Of a stretch of 64,000 nt of DNA, positions 48,601 to 59,298 are shown in pieces. The translations under genes were made by a program, and so were the position numbers. This stretch comes from Cristatella mucedo (taxonomy: Eukaryota > Bryozoa > Phylactolaemata > Cristatellidae). The stretch spans positions 8,616,501-8,680,500 of the forward strand of contig WPIO01000001.1 of NCBI GenBank assembly GCA_009760855.2, in the 5' to 3' direction. The notes beneath the pieces were generated by a model. The model searched no databases, was not told where the DNA came from, and saw nothing but the letters and a program-made list of their open reading frames with translations. The first letter of the stretch is position 1. Every line of letters starts with the position of its first letter.

Positions 48601-49859
48601 GCCTGTGGAAATAAAAAAAAGTATGACTTGGTTCGCCTACGGCACGGCTACCGTGCCATGGTATTGGTACTGCTTCAAATGGGGGCAAACGGTCTTTATT
48701 GGCTAACCTAATTTCCCAAGGCAAAGCATTCCAAAGGCTAAGTGGAAACCAAAATTCTTACCTGAAGTGTCTCGGTGGACAGATAGAACTGATTGCATAG
48801 CGCACTAGCTGGTTTTTCTCAGCGGCCCGTTAGGAGTAGCAGCAGTCTAAACACTGTCCAAACCGGACGTAAGACTATTATTGATACATAAATGGCCAGC
48901 AGAAAAGGCGATGAATACTTATAACCTCCCGCAACAGTGTTCAGAAGAAAAGTTGCTGCTCGGGCATGAGCCGCAATGCAGGGCTAGTATCAATGCCACG
49001 TATCAGGAGGCTGTATAGACAGGGATAGAAAGGGGTGAGATGATGACTTGGTTGAGGAGGGCGAGCGGGTGAGGAAAGTAAGCGCGAACAAGGAAGGCGC
49101 AGAAGGAGAAATGCGGGTAGGAAAGAGAAATGCAAAATTCGACCCCGGAAGCCAGGAAGAAGAACGGAGTGAGAAGGATGGAGGGCAAAGCTTAGATGAA
49201 GGAAGGAGAAGACAGATGAAGGGACGCGATGAATGGCGGGGGATGACGACGAACGGATGAGGGGAGTGAAAATCAACAGAGGATGAAAAAAAAAGATCAG
49301 TAAGGATGAGACAGTGGGACACAGGATACATGTCGCGAAACAGCGAGGGAGAGAGAGCGACAGTGAGAGAAACAGTGTTTGTGAGTGTGTTTGTGTGTGT
49401 ACAGTGTATTTTGTGTAAGTGTGCGTGTGTGTGTGCGTGCAGTGTGCTGTGTGTGTGTGTGTGCTCTCTGTGTGCGTGCGTGTGTGTGCGCAGTGTGTGT
49501 GTGTTGCGTGTGTGTGTGTGTGTGTGTGTGTGTTTGTATATGCATATATCTAATTCCATAAAGATATATGAGACAAAGAGAAGAGACAACGTAAGTAAAT
49601 CGAGAGACAGGCGCAGAGTGAGGAACGCAAGGAAAAAATAAACCAATAGTTAGCGAACAGGCTTAGCTTACTGATGACACTTCTAAAGCTTCTAGCACCT
49701 TCAGTGGCAGCAACCGATGTCGTACGCGAATGCGCAGCGCGACCTGTAGACGGCATAACATAGCATAACTGCCCAACTGACGAGCGTCGCAAGCAGCCAG
49801 TCGCGGCACCGACGAAAGTACGTACCGAAACTAGCAAGCCAATACAGCCAGCAGCGCAT
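45481..49859 (-). CDS. Ly6/uPAR domain protein, probable GPI-anchored (paralog 1)
   Basis: Seen: exons 49859-49826, 46415-46236 and 45689-45481 join in phase 1 into 140 residues. Signal peptide MRCWLYWLASFVTVALG, then TNCYNCGSLG, SCF, NCQ, PGCIKITYSDGDGDT, VWRGCADY, NSCAEG, YCHCSADLCN, then a short spacer and a hydrophobic tail (THLLAVSAFAVLLANLH). Exactly ten cysteines in canonical Ly6/uPAR order. Known: such proteins are three-fingered, usually GPI-anchored, and act as receptor or channel modulators or in cell junctions. Inferred: the role here, and descent from the same ancestor as the gene at 27-38 kb. The GxCIK...VWRGC junction matches quiver/sleepless-like proteins. Upstream in-frame ATG at 46437 would give a very short leader and is probably not the start. 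Confidence 0.85.
46236..46415 (-). CDS. Ly6 paralog 1, exon 2
   Basis: A 180-bp exon after the acceptor GTTTGCTTGGTTGCAG. It codes TVALGTNCYNCGSLGPQ through CIKITYSDGDGDT and ends ACACGG|GTACGT. Phase 1 at both sides. Confidence 0.85.
46842..46871 (+). repeat. 30-bp direct repeat, left copy
   Basis: CTTCATATTCAAGCACATTC followed by TGCACGGCTA; identical to 47952-47981, 1110 bases away. Both are in intron 1 of Ly6 paralog 1. Confidence 0.9.
47952..47981 (+). repeat. 30-bp direct repeat, right copy
   Basis: Exact match to 46842-46871; see that entry. Confidence 0.9.
48010..48445 (-). mobile_element. LINE 3'-end fragment, reversed, diverged subfamily
   Basis: Resembles the reversed C-terminal and 3' region at 18.1-18.3 kb (GTCAGTTGGTAGTGAGTTCC, TTGGAAGCCTAAGAGC) and begins with the end sequence AACTGAATCTCTTCGCGGGC. 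In intron 1 of Ly6 paralog 1. Confidence 0.55.
48552..48602 (-). other. Exon-like 51-bp segment in intron 1 of Ly6 paralog 1
   Basis: It is bounded by an excellent acceptor (TTTTTTTATTTCCACAG) and a good donor (ACG|GTATGC) on the gene strand. If spliced between exons 1 and 2 its second complete codon, after one codon shared with exon 1, is TGA, so it would act as a poison exon or belong to a noncoding transcript. Confidence 0.25.
49378..49542 (+). repeat. Compound (GT)n/(GTGC)n microsatellite
   Basis: Imperfect GT repeats with CA and GC interruptions in intron 1 of Ly6 paralog 1; preceded by a purine-rich GAGAGAGCGACAG stretch. Confidence 0.85.
49826..49859 (-). CDS. Ly6 paralog 1, exon 1 (signal peptide)
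   Basis: ATG at 49859 reads MRCWLYWLASF plus one base before the donor TTTCG|GTACGT. Joined to exon 2 it yields a compact signal peptide with the Cys domain starting a few residues later. It lies in GC-rich sequence with CpGs, as does exon 1 of the other Ly6 gene. Confidence 0.7.
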
Positions 49860-50089
49860 GGTTCGTCAGTCAGTCTCGGCTGTAATGCGCAGCAGCTGCA
49901 GCAGCACCAGCTGGATGACCTCTGGCAGAGCAGCTGTGCTATTTGGCTGGCTGCCGGATACCACCGGCGCCCCCACGATCCACGGCTGCCGTAGATCGCG
50001 GCGGTGGAAGGTGAGCTGTGGCCTGTGGTGGCTGCCTTCCACCGACAGAGCTTCCATCGCATCCGCATCCGGGCTGCGAGATAAATAAC

Positions 50090-52379
50090 GATGACGAAAA
50101 ACCTGCCGCCCTGCTATCGCGTATGCACGAGGTATTGTTTAATGGTGAGTAACGTATGTTCTATATACAGCTCCTAACGAGGATTGTTTTAACCTCAGCC
50201 GACTGCGAAGGTTCGTACAGTGAACAGAGCTGAGATGCGATGGCCAATGTAAAAGGCCCGACTCGTTCGATAAGCAGGCATTGCATACAGCAGCAAGACG
50301 GCAGGTGAACGTGGTGGCTAGGTCATCGCAGGACTTCTCAGGCGAGCGTCTCAATACAAGATTCAATCGGACGGCGAACCAGGCCAGTCGAAAGCCCCAG
50401 TCGGTCTCCGTCAAATATTGCATACATTACGTTCAGGCGGGAAAGCGTTAATTGACAGTCGTGAATTCCGATACGGCAAATCCCACTTATTTTCGACTTG
50501 CACTGAATCTGCATCAGCAACGCTCCCATCGACTTCAAAGTTCGGTCGCTCGCTTCGAGGCCCCTACTCTTGCTCCGGCCGGCACACATGTAGGAAATAC
50601 CGCATTCGGCTTTGCAGCACATCGTTGCCGGCTCTTCTGCTGTCTCAAATGATCTGGCTGCACCTACAACCAACCTTAATCCTTTGGAGAATTTGCCTCC
50701 AGTTTTCATTCACGCTCAACAGGCCTGCAACTCACCGTTGACGAACTTCACGACATCCCCCGACGTGACTCCCAGGAAGAATCTGAAACCTACGTGTCCC
50801 ATTTAGCGTTTACTTCGTTCGCGGAAATGAGAGCTTGCGTGTTTACGCGCCCTGAAATACAAAAACAAAGATCGCACGAAAAGCGATGCCATAGAATAAA
50901 AGCATTTTAATGGTGCTGAAAAGTAGCTAGCACGGAAAAGCACTTTCTTCCCAATTGGTAAGAACAAAGCCAGCTTAACCCAGAGCCTGAATCTCAGGAG
51001 GATTGATGCTCATCCGCCATTTTGCATATTTCAGGGTCTTCAGTGCGAGAAAAGAAGCCGACACACGAAGCAAAAGAATTACCCCGAGTTAGCAACCAAG
51101 GTAGGGAAGTTGAGGGAAAATGTCACTGTAACACTGTAATCGTCGAGCTTGCAAGGTAAAATGTTTCTAAGCTTATAATTTCCTCTCTTTCCGTTGTTCA
51201 GTTTCATTAAAGTCATGCTTTTGTTGAGTTTTGGCAGTGCGCTGCTGAGCAATTTTCGGTTGCTTGTTTTCCCTGCGTTTTCTGAGACAGAAATGCACGC
51301 ACGCAGTCCAGTGCTTTAATTTTTTTCCGGATCCACTGCTATTACAGTTAAAGACTTAGTCACTTAACAACTCCGGATAAACGGATACTCGCACTGCTAA
51401 ATTGACATGGGCTCTATTCTCATTCCTAAAAGACTCACGTACGTACATCTAAATTTATAGAAGCAGAAGATCACAATTATTGCGATTGACGATTGCGATA
51501 AAAAGTGAGATTATTTGGAATACTCGTTATCTTTATTTGTAGTTTGATTATGTATGCGAGTTCCGCAAGCTTGGAGGGTTACTTGTCAATCTAACCTACT
51601 TTGCTAACTGCGAATCCGCCAGTCTACCAAATTTTATCCACTGCTTTGTTCATCGCCGTCATGAAATAGATATTTGAAAGTTCGGCACTCATTTACGTGC
51701 AGAGAGCGTTCGTGCTTGTGTCTTTAGTGGGTGACTGAATTAGGCGTTCTTTCGTCCTCGATCAGACTTAATAGACTGTAAGCAGCACGAAAGCCGACAT
51801 AGTGTTTGAGGAGGGTAATAAGTCGAACTAATACTCAGATTATTGCTCTTCCGATTACGCGAGATCTTGAAATGAATGCCTGCAAATGATCGCGGACCTA
51901 AGAATACGAATCGAGTCTCGACTGCAGCACAGCCTGTAAACGACTAAAAGAACCAAAGAGGGAAATGACGTTTCTCGCTCGGGTTATGCCTCCCGTTACT
52001 CCGGCCTCCGGAGGGCAGCTGGTGGGGCACGGCAATGCTTGCTTTCTGCTTGCTTTCGCGACTTACGTTGTCTGCCAACAGGTGCGCACGCTCGCTGGAG
52101 GACGCTTGACTGCTGCCGGGCTCCAAATTTTGCAGGGAGTGAGGTGTTCTGCGCTGCCCTTGAGGATGCTGCTAGCTCGCTGATAATTTCACCGTCGGAT
52201 ACAGTCAGCTTTTTGGCCCTTTTCACTGCACCATCGGCCTAGATCTAGAATAATGGCTGGTTTTTAAAACTGACTGCAATTTCAAATTTTTTCGCAATGG
52301 ACTTGCTCAAGACTTGCCTGTGCAGTCTGAAATCGCCGCCCCAAGCGAAGCTGAGTCGAATCCAAGAGATGCCGCACCA
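50090..52379. other. Intergenic DNA upstream of Ly6 paralog 1
   Basis: Only a poor LINE fragment near 50.5-50.8 kb is recognised. The rest shows nothing I can call. Confidence 0.4.
50490..50810 (+). mobile_element. Very degenerate LINE-type C-terminal fragment
   Basis: The end reads TSPDVTPRKNLKPTCPI, like TSPDLTTFKKNLKTHQI of LINE-A at 32.7 kb. The preceding 200 bases are too diverged to align by eye. Confidence 0.35.
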
Positions 52380-54290
52380 AATTTTCCAGCTCCGTCTTTT
52401 GGCTAGAGCCAGAACGGATTGTTACGGTAACGGACCGTTATGGATTGGCGTATTTTCCCGGCCGTTGCCGTCGATTGGACGCGCGCACTATGGGTGCACA
52501 TTATTCGCGCGAGCAGTTAGAAGTTCCGCGAAAAGAGAGTTGCAGTTTCGCACAGCCAATCTTGTCCATTTTCCGGGATTATGGTATTGGTCCGGTCCGG
52601 CCATTTCTATCCATTGCCGTGCATGACTGGCAGTTAACAAGCAAAGCAGCTTGAAAATGCCACGGTTCACTTTAAACGCAGCAAAATGTTTTCTGTACTG
52701 ACAATTGGAGCTTCGCGGTACCAATTTCTCGTCGATTGGCCGCGGGTTGGGGTATGGGCCCGGGCCGCTGCCAATCGATTGCATTCATCGCTCGCGCTTG
52801 TACGTGCGCGATTGGTTGAAAGGATGCGAATGCACTCTAAACACATTTGGTTGCTACTCACAAGAAAAATTTGTTCTTCGTTCAGCCACTTTCTGGTGAT
52901 TTGTGATGGATCATTGTAAATTGGCATATTTTCCCGGGTCATTGCCGTAGATTGCCATTCGTTGCCCGAGATTGGATTAGCGAACTTAGTTAAAATGACT
53001 TGGTTGCACTTTAAGCAATATTAAATGACTTGTTTGCACTTTAAGCAACGTACTTTCTAATATGCATTCAAAATTGGAGCATTGAGAAATCAATTTCGGG
53101 GCATTTTGTATAGAATTGTTGTGGATAGTGGTATTAGCCTGGCCCATTGCGGTCAATTGCAGTGCATTTCTGCAGAATGGCTGGCTGAGGCCATTGCAGT
53201 GAAATTGTGCAAGTACACAACAACCAAATAGTAGAGCAGCGTGCAATCGTAATTAGAGCTTCTAGTATATGCGTTCTGGTCGCTTTCTGGCGGATTGCAG
53301 TGGTTTGGACCGATCTGTTGCAGTCGATTGCGGTGCATACGAACGCTTATTCATAATGGAGCGAAACTTTGTGGGTGCACTTTGAACTGCTAGAGCTTTA
53401 CGTTGGCATTTGAGGATAATTTAAAGTGGAATAGAGTTGCGGCATTTGCCCTGATCATTTCGGCGATTGCCGTGCATTGCCATAGTGCGCCGCAGCAAAA
53501 GTTTTATTTATTTCAAGTGGATTTGTGCATAAAACAGTGCTTTTTAATATTGTAGTCTGAATTATCGTCGCGAATGGCACAGAACGCTAGCCGACGGGCA
53601 ACACCACTAGTTTATTCCACCTCCACACGGAGAAGGGAGAAGCACAACTGACCTCGTTCCTCTCGCCCACCGGAGTCCCCCACCTCCCTAGGCAAAACAA
53701 CCACTAATAGCACGGCCCGGCTGCTTACCACATCAAGTGTCACAGCCCACTGGTACAGAGATCAGGGGAAGTGTCATCAATTAAATAAAACCAAAAATAT
53801 GAAATAAAAACAGGAACTCGGCACAATCTATGTCTAATCGTTTTTGTGGTGGATTAGAGTGAATTGCAGCATAGACTCGGGCTATTAGCAGTCAATTGCA
53901 GCTGATCATATTAGAACGGCATGCCAATGCTAGTGAAATTTTACGAGTTAAATTTTCGAAGAGTGTATTGATATATGCATTAAAAAAAGAAGCTTACAGA
54001 AATGGATTTCTTTTTCTGTACGGTGAAATGCAGTGGATTGCTGTGGTTTGTAGTGGATTTTGATATCGGCCGAAGTAATACAATGTTTTTTTAGTAAACT
54101 TCGTAAGTACGCGTGAGCGGAATTGCAAAACATTTTCTGGGTAAATTCTAAATGTAGCTCAGTTTTATATTCAAAACTTTTTGGAGCTTTGCGAAGCTGA
54201 TTTGTTAATGATTTGAAGCGAACCGAAGTGGACTGCGGTACAGGCCTCCTTCGTTCCAGCTCATTTGCTTAAGTTCGCGGGCGAACAACG
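52380..54290 (+). repeat. Decayed satellite-like array (about 150-200-bp period)
   Basis: A core like TTGCMGTCGATTGCSGTGCAT recurs about ten times (for example 52463, 52608, 52776, 52943, 53146, 53315, 53470, 53886, 54032, 54235) at uneven spacing, with shared flanks such as GTGCACTTT and ATTGGAGC. Units near 52.5 kb are GC-rich and those near 54 kb AT-rich. About 53600-53830 is unrelated and looks inserted. No coding potential is convincing here. Confidence 0.6.
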
Positions 54291-54412
54291 GCGAGAAATT
54301 CGGTAGATAGATACAATCGAAGTTTTAATGCACAAATAAAAGCTAAAAACTCAACTATCCCTCACAGTCTTGCTCAGCTCGTGGTAAGCTGACGTTATAC
54401 GTTATATATGAC

Positions 54413-56540
54413 AGCTCCGATCTCATTTAGATTCTGTGTGCAAGAAAACGATCCTTCCTCGTTATGGGTGATTTCAACGTTCACTTTGAAAACTTATCTG
54501 ACGCCTTCAGCACTGAATTTCGTGCATTGACTGACTCACTGTCTCTCGTGGCTCATGTGCACGACCCTATTCACATCAAGGGTCACACATACGACCAGAT
54601 TTTCTCATACAACTGCATTTTGTCATTACTAATTATTACCAAATCCTGCTTATCTGACCAAATACTGATCTCATGCCATCTACAGTGTGTGCCCGCCTCC
54701 TCCTCTAAAATAACCTATGAATCGCGAAACCTCAATAACCTTGAAATCGATGCTGTCCGTGCGAGAATATCTGCTTCACCTCTGCTGCTCAGTCCTCCCT
54801 CCGATCTGCCATCATTGGTAGATAGCTACAACACGACACTAGCTTATACGCTCGACGAGTTTGCACCTCTGACTAAGCGCACTGTTCGCCCTCGCGAAGA
54901 CGGCCTATGGTTTATCACAGTCATTGAACTAGCCAGGTCAACTGAGCCCAAGCTTGAAAAAGCATGCAAATGACCAGGACTGTCTGTCCATCGACAGGCA
55001 TGTGAGGACTACTGTAGATCGTACCAATCGATCCTAGCAAAGGCCAAGTCTAGCTTCTATACAAACATTATTGAATCACAGATGCACAATTCAAAAATCC
55101 TGATGTCGACGATAAATCATCAACTTCAACTCCTTAACCGAGCCCAGCTTAGCTCCAAACCTGATGATCCTTGTCATGATCTAGCCGATTGATTTTCTCG
55201 ATTCTTTGGCCAGAAGATAGACAAGATCAGGGAGTCCATCCCAGCGATGACAACATCCCCCCTAGAATGCTGTTCCCCGATTTCTGGCTGCACCTCAATG
55301 TCTACATTTAAGCAGGTCACGAGTTATCACGTCCTGAAGTTTATATTATAAACAAACAAGACAAGTCCTCTGGACCCTATTCCCACTGTCCTACTCCTAC
55401 GTTGCATTGATCTGCTGCTGCCATGCATAGCTAACATAATTTATATGTCATTAGCCTCAGGTCATGTCCCAGCACCTTTCAAAAAAGCTGCAGTCAGGCC
55501 ATGTTCTCAAGAAAGCGACACTAGACCAAGAGAACTTGAGCTGCTAGCGCCCAGTCTCCCTTCTCCCATTCCTATCAAAGACACTGGAACAGGTCGTGGT
55601 GGACCAGCTGAACGCATATATTGAAACTTCAAACCTTGCTAGTAAGTTCCAGTCTGGCTTTAGAGCTAATCACTCCACAGAGTCAGCATTGCTTAGGGTG
55701 TACAACGACCTACTTAGGAATGCAGACATAGGTAGAGTATCTCTGCTTGTTTTGTTCGATCTTTCGGCAGCTTTTGATACTATCGAAAACTAAGTTCTTC
55801 TAGAGCGCCTCTCATCTCGCCCGGGCATCACTGGCACTGCTCTGCAATTGTTCAGGTCCTATTTCAGTGGGAGACTCCAGAGTATTGCCGTGAATGGACA
55901 AAGATCCTCCGAGGAGTGTCTGAAATATGGGGTACCCCAGAGCTCCGTGCTAGGTCCGGTTCTATCCACGGTTTATACTCTCCCCTTTGCTGATGTGATT
56001 GCCAAGCACAATCTAGGCTTTCATTGCTATGCGGATGACACTCAGTTGTACCTTTGCTTTGATCCCTCTCAGCCTTCGAGCGCCTTGAATTCTCTCAACT
56101 CAATTGCTGCATGTATTGATGACATCAGCACATGGATAGCAGCAAATTTTCTAAAACTGAACGATGATAAAACTGACTTAACAGTTTTGGGCAAACCAAT
56201 GTGATTCAGAAATTGGAAAGGCTGACGCTTAAAATTGGATGTGCCAGCATATCTCCCGTTGAATCAGCTCAAAATTTAGGTGTCAGGATCCAAAGTGACC
56301 TCTCGTTAGACGACCACATCAGCTCCACATTCAAGTCTGCCTACTTTCAGCTACACAGCATTGCTAAAATCTGGGCTTGTTTAGATAAGAATACCACGTC
56401 TAAGTTGGTTCATGCATTTGTGACATCCCGTCTTGACTTGTGTAACTCACTGCTAGCTGGCCTACTGGCATGTGCAATCAGGCGATTACAGCTTGTGCGA
56501 AACTCTGCAGATAGTCTTGTCTCTCGTGAGCGTTGCCGTC
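54413..56540 (+). mobile_element. LINE-A second long copy, truncated at both ends
   Basis: It begins within the endonuclease region (MGDFNVHFENLSDAF) and ends inside the C-terminal domain ([15 protein letters not shown]). It runs parallel to the 29.5-33 kb copy with few differences. The YADD catalytic box ([12 protein letters not shown]) is intact here, but in-frame stops (for instance after FDTIEN) and frameshifts kill it. Its 3' tail is missing, so it was cut after insertion. Confidence 0.85.
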
Positions 56541-56578
56541 ACCATAGTTTATTCACTTTCACAGTTCATAATCACTAG

Positions 56579-56700
56579 GCGTTCCGCTACACCCTCCTTT
56601 AAAACCTGTTCGTCCTCGTACATTTGGTGGTTCACAGACGTTAAGTTCCTTGGACATCGAGTCAATCGAGCTAGCGGCCCCAGATGTCCTTTTCTTTTGA
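56579..56700 (+). CDS. Candidate terminal exon of an unknown plus-strand gene
   Basis: After an acceptor (AATCACTAG with upstream pyrimidines) a frame reads PPLKPVRPRTFGG, SLDIESIELAAPDVLFF and stops at TGA 56698. The composition looks protein-like and the segment begins just after a LINE ends. No upstream exon or poly(A) signal was identified. Confidence 0.25.
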
Positions 56701-56900
56701 TTCCTTTTTTGATTGCTGAGTGGTTGCCGGCGGTTGGCGCCGGGACGGAATGGAGCAGTCCCCAAGACGCCGAATGTACCTACCCTCATATTCGATTCCA
56801 GCTGTCGTCCAAGTCGCCGAGACTCTTCTGAGTCCCGTCTCAATTTTAATATCGACCGTCGGTAGATGCATTTGAGCACCACTGCGAAGATCACCTACGT

Positions 56901-59226
56901 CGGCATGTACAGCCTCTCACGACACATCTTCAACATACCAAAAGCGGACTTGTAGCCACACACACAGAAGAAAGCTAAAGAGCCAGAAGACAGAGAGACA
57001 GCTCTGGTGATGAATCATCAAACTAGAGTGAACCGGTTCAACCAGTGGTAACACGTGGCAGTAGCTAAGCTCAATGGACCACTGTGGATGAATGACCTTT
57101 TGTATTGATCGAGAGACACAAGAAAACAAAAAAAGAAAGCCCGAATTTTATCACAGCAGCAGAGGAACAGTGATGGACGTAGACCATTTCAGATACCAAG
57201 TCGGACAGTCCGTCTGAGCCATGTGCCTCGTACTTATAAAGAAAACGTGCCTTGGTCAAGGACGTTTTTGCTGTTGCAATACGATAGCATGTGCCCGACT
57301 ATATAATACGTCCTCTAAATCTCGTTCCAACCAACGAAGAATTCACCTCTGGACGAATAGCACGAGTCGATCCGAGAGTGATTTGTCCAAGGCACCGACA
57401 TCGAACTGCTCCAAGAGGGCCGATAACAACCACCATTTTCCTACCAAGACCGTAGAAACACCAAACCTCCAAAAGGAACTATATAATCCTATGCATCAGT
57501 GTTTCACAATAAGAAGAACAACGAAAAATATGCCAAGCCACATCAGGAGTTCACTGTAGTGAGGCAGAAAACTCGTGCAAACTGTACACATCCCTTAGCA
57601 TATATTCTCGAGACAGAGCAGAGCGGCATGTTGACTCGTTTGTCATCGCTTTCTTTTAGCCTATTACAAAACGTAACTTTTCTCTTTCTTGGTTACCATT
57701 TACCATTACAAAACTTACCATTACAAAACTGTTGAAACCCGTATAAGCAACGAATAATTTAGTACAAGCAAAATCTACAAAATTATTAGGAACGCCTGAA
57801 ATCAAGACTTTATTTCACATGACTTAAGTAATAGATCCCTTTACCAAGTTATCCACCAATATAAAAGAGCCACTCAAAATCCGTCTTCGATTGTGACTCA
57901 ATTGTCCAAGCAGGATAAAGCGAGGATCCCGTAACTCTTCTAAAGAACTGATATGTGAACCAGTGGAATCGGGCTAAATCTCAAACGTACCATTCCGAAA
58001 CAATGCAAGCAAGAAACCAACGTCACCATTCGAATGGGCTCACACAAATTCCATCGACAAATCATCAGCCATAAAGATTAGCCGTTCCATCAACACCATG
58101 GCAATCGCTTTTCCGAAGCTAAATCCGGTGGGTGGTTAAAACATTCGCTGAATCAATAGCTCAGCAACGCTAGTGCAACCAAATTAACTACGGATTGAGA
58201 ATCCCATATCTTCACCTTGGCTAGACACGCTGTCAGGCCTGAAATCAACACATTGAGGCTTGCAGCAAGAGATCATCATTATGCCTCGTACATATAGAAA
58301 GAAAGTCTGAAATTTTGCCGTTCTCCTAGTGTTATCTTCATTAGTTATTTTGACGTCGGAGCTTGGAAACCACGAAGACATCCGTATCACGATGAACGTG
58401 AGCATCCGCCAGTTGGCCAAACGCTGTGACAAATCGACCGCCTCGATTACTCGTCGCTGCAGGTAACCATCATGTTTCCAAAAACATGCTCTTATAACAC
58501 ACTATCGTGCCTGGTGCCTTCAGGGAAATGATTGCTCGTGTGAAGCGTTACACTCCATCCTAAAACTACCTAAATAGTGCTACTATTTACCGCTCCCAGA
58601 CTCTCAGAACTAGTTCCATAGAATACCAGTCGCTACAGTCACAAGTGATCGCTAACATAACCAATAATCAATAACGATAATCATATATAGGCTACTCATA
58701 AGTCTCAGCTTACCATAGCCATCTCATAATCGTCCTCATTAATCGGCATAGCTCTTGGCTCTAAATCAAGGCTCAGCTGTCAAGTTCAAAGTTCATAATT
58801 GCGGGAGATAACACCGTCGAGCGGGAGTGGACCACTGCCTGACCCCCAGTCACCTGACCTCTAACCTTCGTTAGCCTAACGGGCAATGCGGAGCTGCCGA
58901 CCGGTCGTGCTTGGTCCAAGCTGTTATTCAAACCCCACCGGTAGTAGGATCTGCCAAAAATGCGATAGCGATTCAGCGCGTAAAATGATCAGCGATCTTG
59001 ATAAAAAAAAACACGACAGCAGTTGCGACCGTCAAGGCGCAGATATGCTGAAAGGAAGAGGATTCGTCTTTTAGTTGCGGCGGGCTAGTGGCCGCGAAAT
59101 TCCAAGGCAAAAGCGACACCGCCGCGCCGCGCCGATGACAGAGTAAATTATACGAGCGAACGATTATGACGGAGCGAATTCTATAGCGTAGCGCAGCGCT
59201 GCGAGTGCTGAACAATCGCACGCCGG
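56901..59226. other. Intergenic DNA upstream of the coiled-coil gene
   Basis: Short frames near 57.2-57.6 kb lack known motifs. Around 58.87-59.0 kb TTATTCAAACCCCACCGG resembles a box B and may be a decayed SINE1. CpG content rises from about 59.05 kb towards the gene. Confidence 0.4.
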
Positions 59227-59233
59227 TATATAT
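59227..59233 (+). promoter_or_regulatory. Possible TATA box of the coiled-coil gene
   Basis: TATATAT lies about 70 bases before the ATG at 59299, so a start site near 59258 would give a short leader of about 40 bases. Placement is reasonable but untested. Confidence 0.3.
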
Positions 59234-59298
59234 TCACGATTGTTGCCTGGTGAACCCCTGGTCAAGCTCAATTGCTAGCGATCAATTATCGAGTGAGG

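Noticed and set aside
49550-50088. Overlapping frames on both strands, some with exon-like ends
   Set aside because: Strand and frame conflict; the better explanation is the promoter and exon 1 region of Ly6 paralog 1.
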